Positions 61,513 through 64,000 of a DNA stretch of 64,000 nt are shown here, piece after piece. The notes under the pieces were generated by a model. That model searched no databases. It worked only from the letters and a program-made list of their open reading frames with translations, and had not been told where the DNA came from. This stretch comes from Paenibacillus durus (GTDB lineage: Bacteria; Bacillota; Bacilli; Paenibacillales; Paenibacillaceae). Each line of letters opens with the position of its first letter. The first letter of the stretch is position 1. Both the position numbers and the translations under genes were made by a program. The DNA lies in contig NZ_CP009288.1 of assembly GCF_000756615.1 (NCBI RefSeq), positions 1,798,001-1,862,000 on the forward strand, given 5' to 3'.

Positions 61513-62622
61513 ATGGCACTCGTCGAATTTCGCCAGGTGCGCAAGCAATTTATCGACCGGAACAAGCAGCCGTTTACGGCGGTGGCGGGTTCGGATTTCG
61601 TGATTCAGGATAAGGAATTTGTCGTCTTCGTCGGTCCGTCGGGCTGCGGAAAGACGACTTCGCTGCGCATGATCGCCGGGCTGGAGCGGCAGACGAGCGG
61701 TGATATTATCATTGGCGACCGCATCGTCAACGATCTCCATCCCAAGGACCGCGATATCGCCATGGTGTTTCAGGATTACGCGCTGTATCCGCATATGACG
61801 ATTCGCGAGAATTTGTCCTTCGGGCTGCGCAATCTCAAGAAGCCGAAAGAATATATTGAGCAAAAAGTGCGCGAAGCGTCCGCCATTCTAGGGCTGGACA
61901 ATATGCTGGAACGCAAGCCGCGGGAGCTGTCTGGAGGTCAGCGGCAGCGGGTGGCCTTAGGCCGTGCGATCGTGCGTGATCCGCAGGTGTTTCTGTTCGA
62001 TGAGCCGCTGTCCAATCTGGACGCGAAGCTCCGCATCCAAATGCGGGTGGAGCTCAGCGAGCTGCACAAGCGCCTTGGAGCGACTATCGTGTACGTTACC
62101 CATGACCAGGTGGAAGCCATGACACTGGGCGAGCGCATCGTCGTCATGAATCAGGGGGTTATTCAGCAGATCGCCTCGCCGACAGAGCTGTATGCCAATC
62201 CGAAGAACATGTTCGTTGCGGGCTTTATCGGCTCCCCGGCGATGAACTTTATCGATGCCCGCTTCGAGCAGGGCCGCATTGTGGTGGATGGCGCTTCGTT
62301 CGGACTGCCGGAAGAAGTCGCAGCGCGCTTGTCGGCCTACTCGGGCAAAAAGGTAATACTTGGCATCCGTCCGGAGGACATCTACGGGGAGGATTTCGCA
62401 CCGGGCGTTTCCACGGAGCACCGGCTTCAAGCTCATATCCAGGTGGTCGAGCATTTGGGCTCGGAGAACCTTATTTATTTTCATGTAGGCGACCGGCTGG
62501 TGACGGCAAAGGTGCATCCCGAGACGAAGGGCTATAACGGACTTGCCAAAGAATTTATTCTCGATCTGAGAAAATGCCATTATTTCGATCCGGAGACGCA
62601 GGAACGGATAACCGGCAAATAA
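61513..62622 (+). CDS. sugar ABC transporter ATPase (MsmX/UgpC type)
   Basis: About 369 residues. Walker A GPSGCGKTTSLRMIAGL, signature LSGGQRQRVALGRA, Walker B VFLFDEPLSNLDAKLR, switch His in VTHDQVEAMTLG, and a C-terminal TOBE-type regulatory domain (GIRPEDIYGE). Such ATPases often serve several sugar importers. ATG at 61513 follows GGGGGAAG; the frame is open upstream to 61444 but without family similarity. It is the only import ATPase in the window and may also energise the system at 261-3450. Confidence 0.94.
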   Translation: MALVEFRQVRKQFIDRNKQPFTAVAGSDFVIQDKEFVVFVGPSGCGKTTSLRMIAGLERQTSGDIIIGDRIVNDLHPKDRDIAMVFQDYALYPHMTIRENLSFGLRNLKKPKEYIEQKVREASAILGLDNMLERKPRELSGGQRQRVALGRAIVRDPQVFLFDEPLSNLDAKLRIQMRVELSELHKRLGATIVYVTHDQVEAMTLGERIVVMNQGVIQQIASPTELYANPKNMFVAGFIGSPAMNFIDARFEQGRIVVDGASFGLPEEVAARLSAYSGKKVILGIRPEDIYGEDFAPGVSTEHRLQAHIQVVEHLGSENLIYFHVGDRLVTAKVHPETKGYNGLAKEFILDLRKCHYFDPETQERITGK

Positions 62623-62665
62623 GCGGTAGGCGTCAATTCTGTCTGAACAAAGGGGTGCACACGCA

Positions 62666-63370
62666 ATGAGAAAACTGAATGAGGTGCTGATCGGCACGGG
62701 AACGGAAATCTACAGAGAAATCATCCCGCTTACGCTGCTGAGTCTGACCGGCTCTGCCGTACTTGTTCCCGCAATTCTGTTTCTTCCGGTGCCGCTGACG
62801 CTGCTGCTGCTTCCTCTCGTCTATATGCCTTTGCTATTTGGCTCGTTCTACGCGTATCACCGCAAAGCGGAGGGGAATAAGCTAAAGATTCGCTCCATGC
62901 TGGGCGGCGCGGTAAAAGGTTTCATGCCCTCATTGCTGCTTGGCCTGCTGTTTGCTCTGCTTGGTCTGATTTTATGGTCGACCTGGTGGTATTACGGCGG
63001 GCGCGGCAGCTTGGCGGGCCGGGCGGTTGCCATTTTTCAGACCTATTTCGTCGCTATGGCGCTCGTTTCCCAGTTCTATACACTGCAGTTGGTCATTCAG
63101 CGGGAGATGGGCATCTTTAAGGCAATGGGCGAGAGTGTAAAGCTGTTCTTCCGGCATCCCGCTTATACAATCGGTGCATTCTTTCAAGCGGTGTGCGTCG
63201 GCGCGATGCTGGCTGTAACCGTTGTGGGCTTCTTTGCTCTTTTTAGCGGCATGCTGTCCGTCTATTCTTATAAAGCCGTTCATAATGTCCTTAACCCGGA
63301 CGAGGCCGGGGAAACTGCGGAGGAACAAGGGCCGGGCGGGGCCGTCTATGCCGGAAGGGAGCGTTTATGA
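62666..63370 (+). CDS. YesL-like DUF624 membrane protein
   Basis: 234 residues with about five or six membrane helices (LTLLSLTGSAVLVPAILFL, ALLGLILWSTWWYY, VGAMLAVTVVGFFALFSGML). YesL-like proteins accompany sugar ABC operons in bacilli; their role is unknown. It overlaps the NamZ-like start by four bases (ATGA at 63367-63370), indicating coupling to that enzyme. Confidence 0.85.
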   Translation: MRKLNEVLIGTGTEIYREIIPLTLLSLTGSAVLVPAILFLPVPLTLLLLPLVYMPLLFGSFYAYHRKAEGNKLKIRSMLGGAVKGFMPSLLLGLLFALLGLILWSTWWYYGGRGSLAGRAVAIFQTYFVAMALVSQFYTLQLVIQREMGIFKAMGESVKLFFRHPAYTIGAFFQAVCVGAMLAVTVVGFFALFSGMLSVYSYKAVHNVLNPDEAGETAEEQGPGGAVYAGRERL

Positions 63371-64000
63371 ATGCGGGCCGAGAGGATAAGGACGTGAACC
63401 TTGGCGAAGCAAGAACGGCCATGGGTCTGAGCTCCAGGAAGAATGCCGCATATCTCGGTGCAATGACTTGGGACAACGGAGCGCAGAGCCACAAGGATAC
63501 GGCATTCCAGGGCGTCCGCACCGGCGCCGACCGGCTTGCCGGGGGCTTCAGCCATCCGCTGCTGGATGGAAGACGTATCGGCCTGGTCACGAATCCGACC
63601 GGCATCACGTCGGATTTTAGATCAACTGTAAGTATCTGCGCGGAATTGCCGTCTTCCCAGCTGACGGCGCTGTTCGCCTACGAGCATGGGATTCGCGGCC
63701 AGCACCAGGCGGGCGTACGGTTTGAGGGCGAATGGGATGAACGTTTAGACGTTCCTGTATACAGTCTGTATGGAAGGAACACCCGGCCGCAGAGATATAT
63801 GCTAAACAATGTCGATACAGTGGTGTTCGATGTTCAGGATTTAGGGATTCGGTTCTATACTTACCTGTCCACGTTGCTGTACGTCATGGAAGCCTGCGCG
63901 GAGAATGGCAAAAGCTTGCTGGTGCTGGACCGGCCCAACCCGCTTGGCGGTCTCGCCTGCGAAGGCGGCCTGCTGAAGCGGGGCTACGAGTCGATGGTGG
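63367..64000 (+). CDS. namZ: NamZ-like exo-beta-N-acetylmuramidase (DUF1343), partial
   Basis: Open to the window end; 211 codons visible. Family blocks: RIGLVTNPTGITSDFRSTV, FAYEHGIRGQHQAGV, VPVYSLYGRNTRPQ, VVFDVQDLGIRFYTYLST and VLDRPNPLGG. NamZ (YbbC) removes MurNAc from the non-reducing end of peptidoglycan chains. The N-terminus has about 60 polar residues and no signal peptide, unlike the secreted Bacillus subtilis enzyme, so this version is probably cytosolic and would act on imported fragments. ATG at 63367 overlaps the YesL-like stop. Confidence 0.88.
   Translation, partial: MNAGREDKDVNLGEARTAMGLSSRKNAAYLGAMTWDNGAQSHKDTAFQGVRTGADRLAGGFSHPLLDGRRIGLVTNPTGITSDFRSTVSICAELPSSQLTALFAYEHGIRGQHQAGVRFEGEWDERLDVPVYSLYGRNTRPQRYMLNNVDTVVFDVQDLGIRFYTYLSTLLYVMEACAENGKSLLVLDRPNPLGGLACEGGLLKRGYESMV

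Noticed and set aside
1..64000. tRNA, rRNA, prophage or insertion-sequence genes
   Set aside because: I read for transposase and integrase motifs, CCA-ended cloverleaf patterns and rRNA signatures and saw none; this was by eye, not by a search tool.

Overview
The window looks like chromosomal DNA from an endospore-forming Firmicute, most likely Paenibacillus or a close relative. The evidence is spoVAC-spoVAD-spoVAEb, the yqeG-yqeH-aroE-yhbY-nadD-yqeK-rsfS-yqeM block, YesN/YesM-type two-component proteins, S-layer homology domains, a moderately high GC content, strong AGGAGG ribosome sites, and many sugar ABC operons of the substrate-binding protein plus two permeases type. No rRNA, tRNA, phage, insertion sequence or CRISPR array was seen.

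Layout. 1-6303: a sugar ABC import operon without its own ATPase, followed by a carbon-nitrogen hydrolase and a GH125-like glycosidase, with two LacI-type palindromes upstream. 6451-9579: a His/Gly-rich membrane peptide, a DinB-like protein, an aldo/keto reductase and a D-2-hydroxyacid dehydrogenase. 9674-11220 (minus): an 8-oxoguanine deaminase-like amidohydrolase behind a purine-class riboswitch with unusual junction bases and an apparent ON-type terminator. 11328-16631: the mannitol PTS operon mtlA-mtlR-mtlF-mtlD behind a promoter that overlaps a probable cre site. 16632-17319: intergenic repeats and terminators. 17320-21543: an M42 peptidase, a 28-residue membrane peptide gene, the spoVA genes and a second DinB-like protein. 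21788-26218: a MoxR ATPase / DUF58 / transglutaminase operon. 26311-32569: ribosome assembly, NAD and shikimate genes. 32712-42004: carbohydrate sensing and uptake (ArsR-like regulator, sugar MFS porter, PBP-YesM-YesN sensory operon, AraC regulator, ThuA-like protein). 42190-47881: an aminotransferase, an intergenic repeat, a TetR-controlled ABC exporter and fumarase. 47966-48934: two gene relics (sugar permease and GH36 alpha-galactosidase), each apparently with an internal deletion. 49103-54911: Mn-catalase and a large S-layer-anchored tandem nucleotidase.

55111-64000 is the most coherent system: divergent murK-murQ (minus) and murR-SBP-permease-permease-MsmX ATPase-YesL-NamZ (plus) around one shared, nearly perfect inverted repeat that overlaps both -35 boxes. 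It reads as N-acetylmuramic acid salvage through an ABC importer plus a cytosolic sugar kinase in place of the MurP PTS of Bacillus subtilis. The NamZ-like enzyme has no visible export signal. The MsmX-type ATPase here may also energise the ATPase-less importer at 261-3450.
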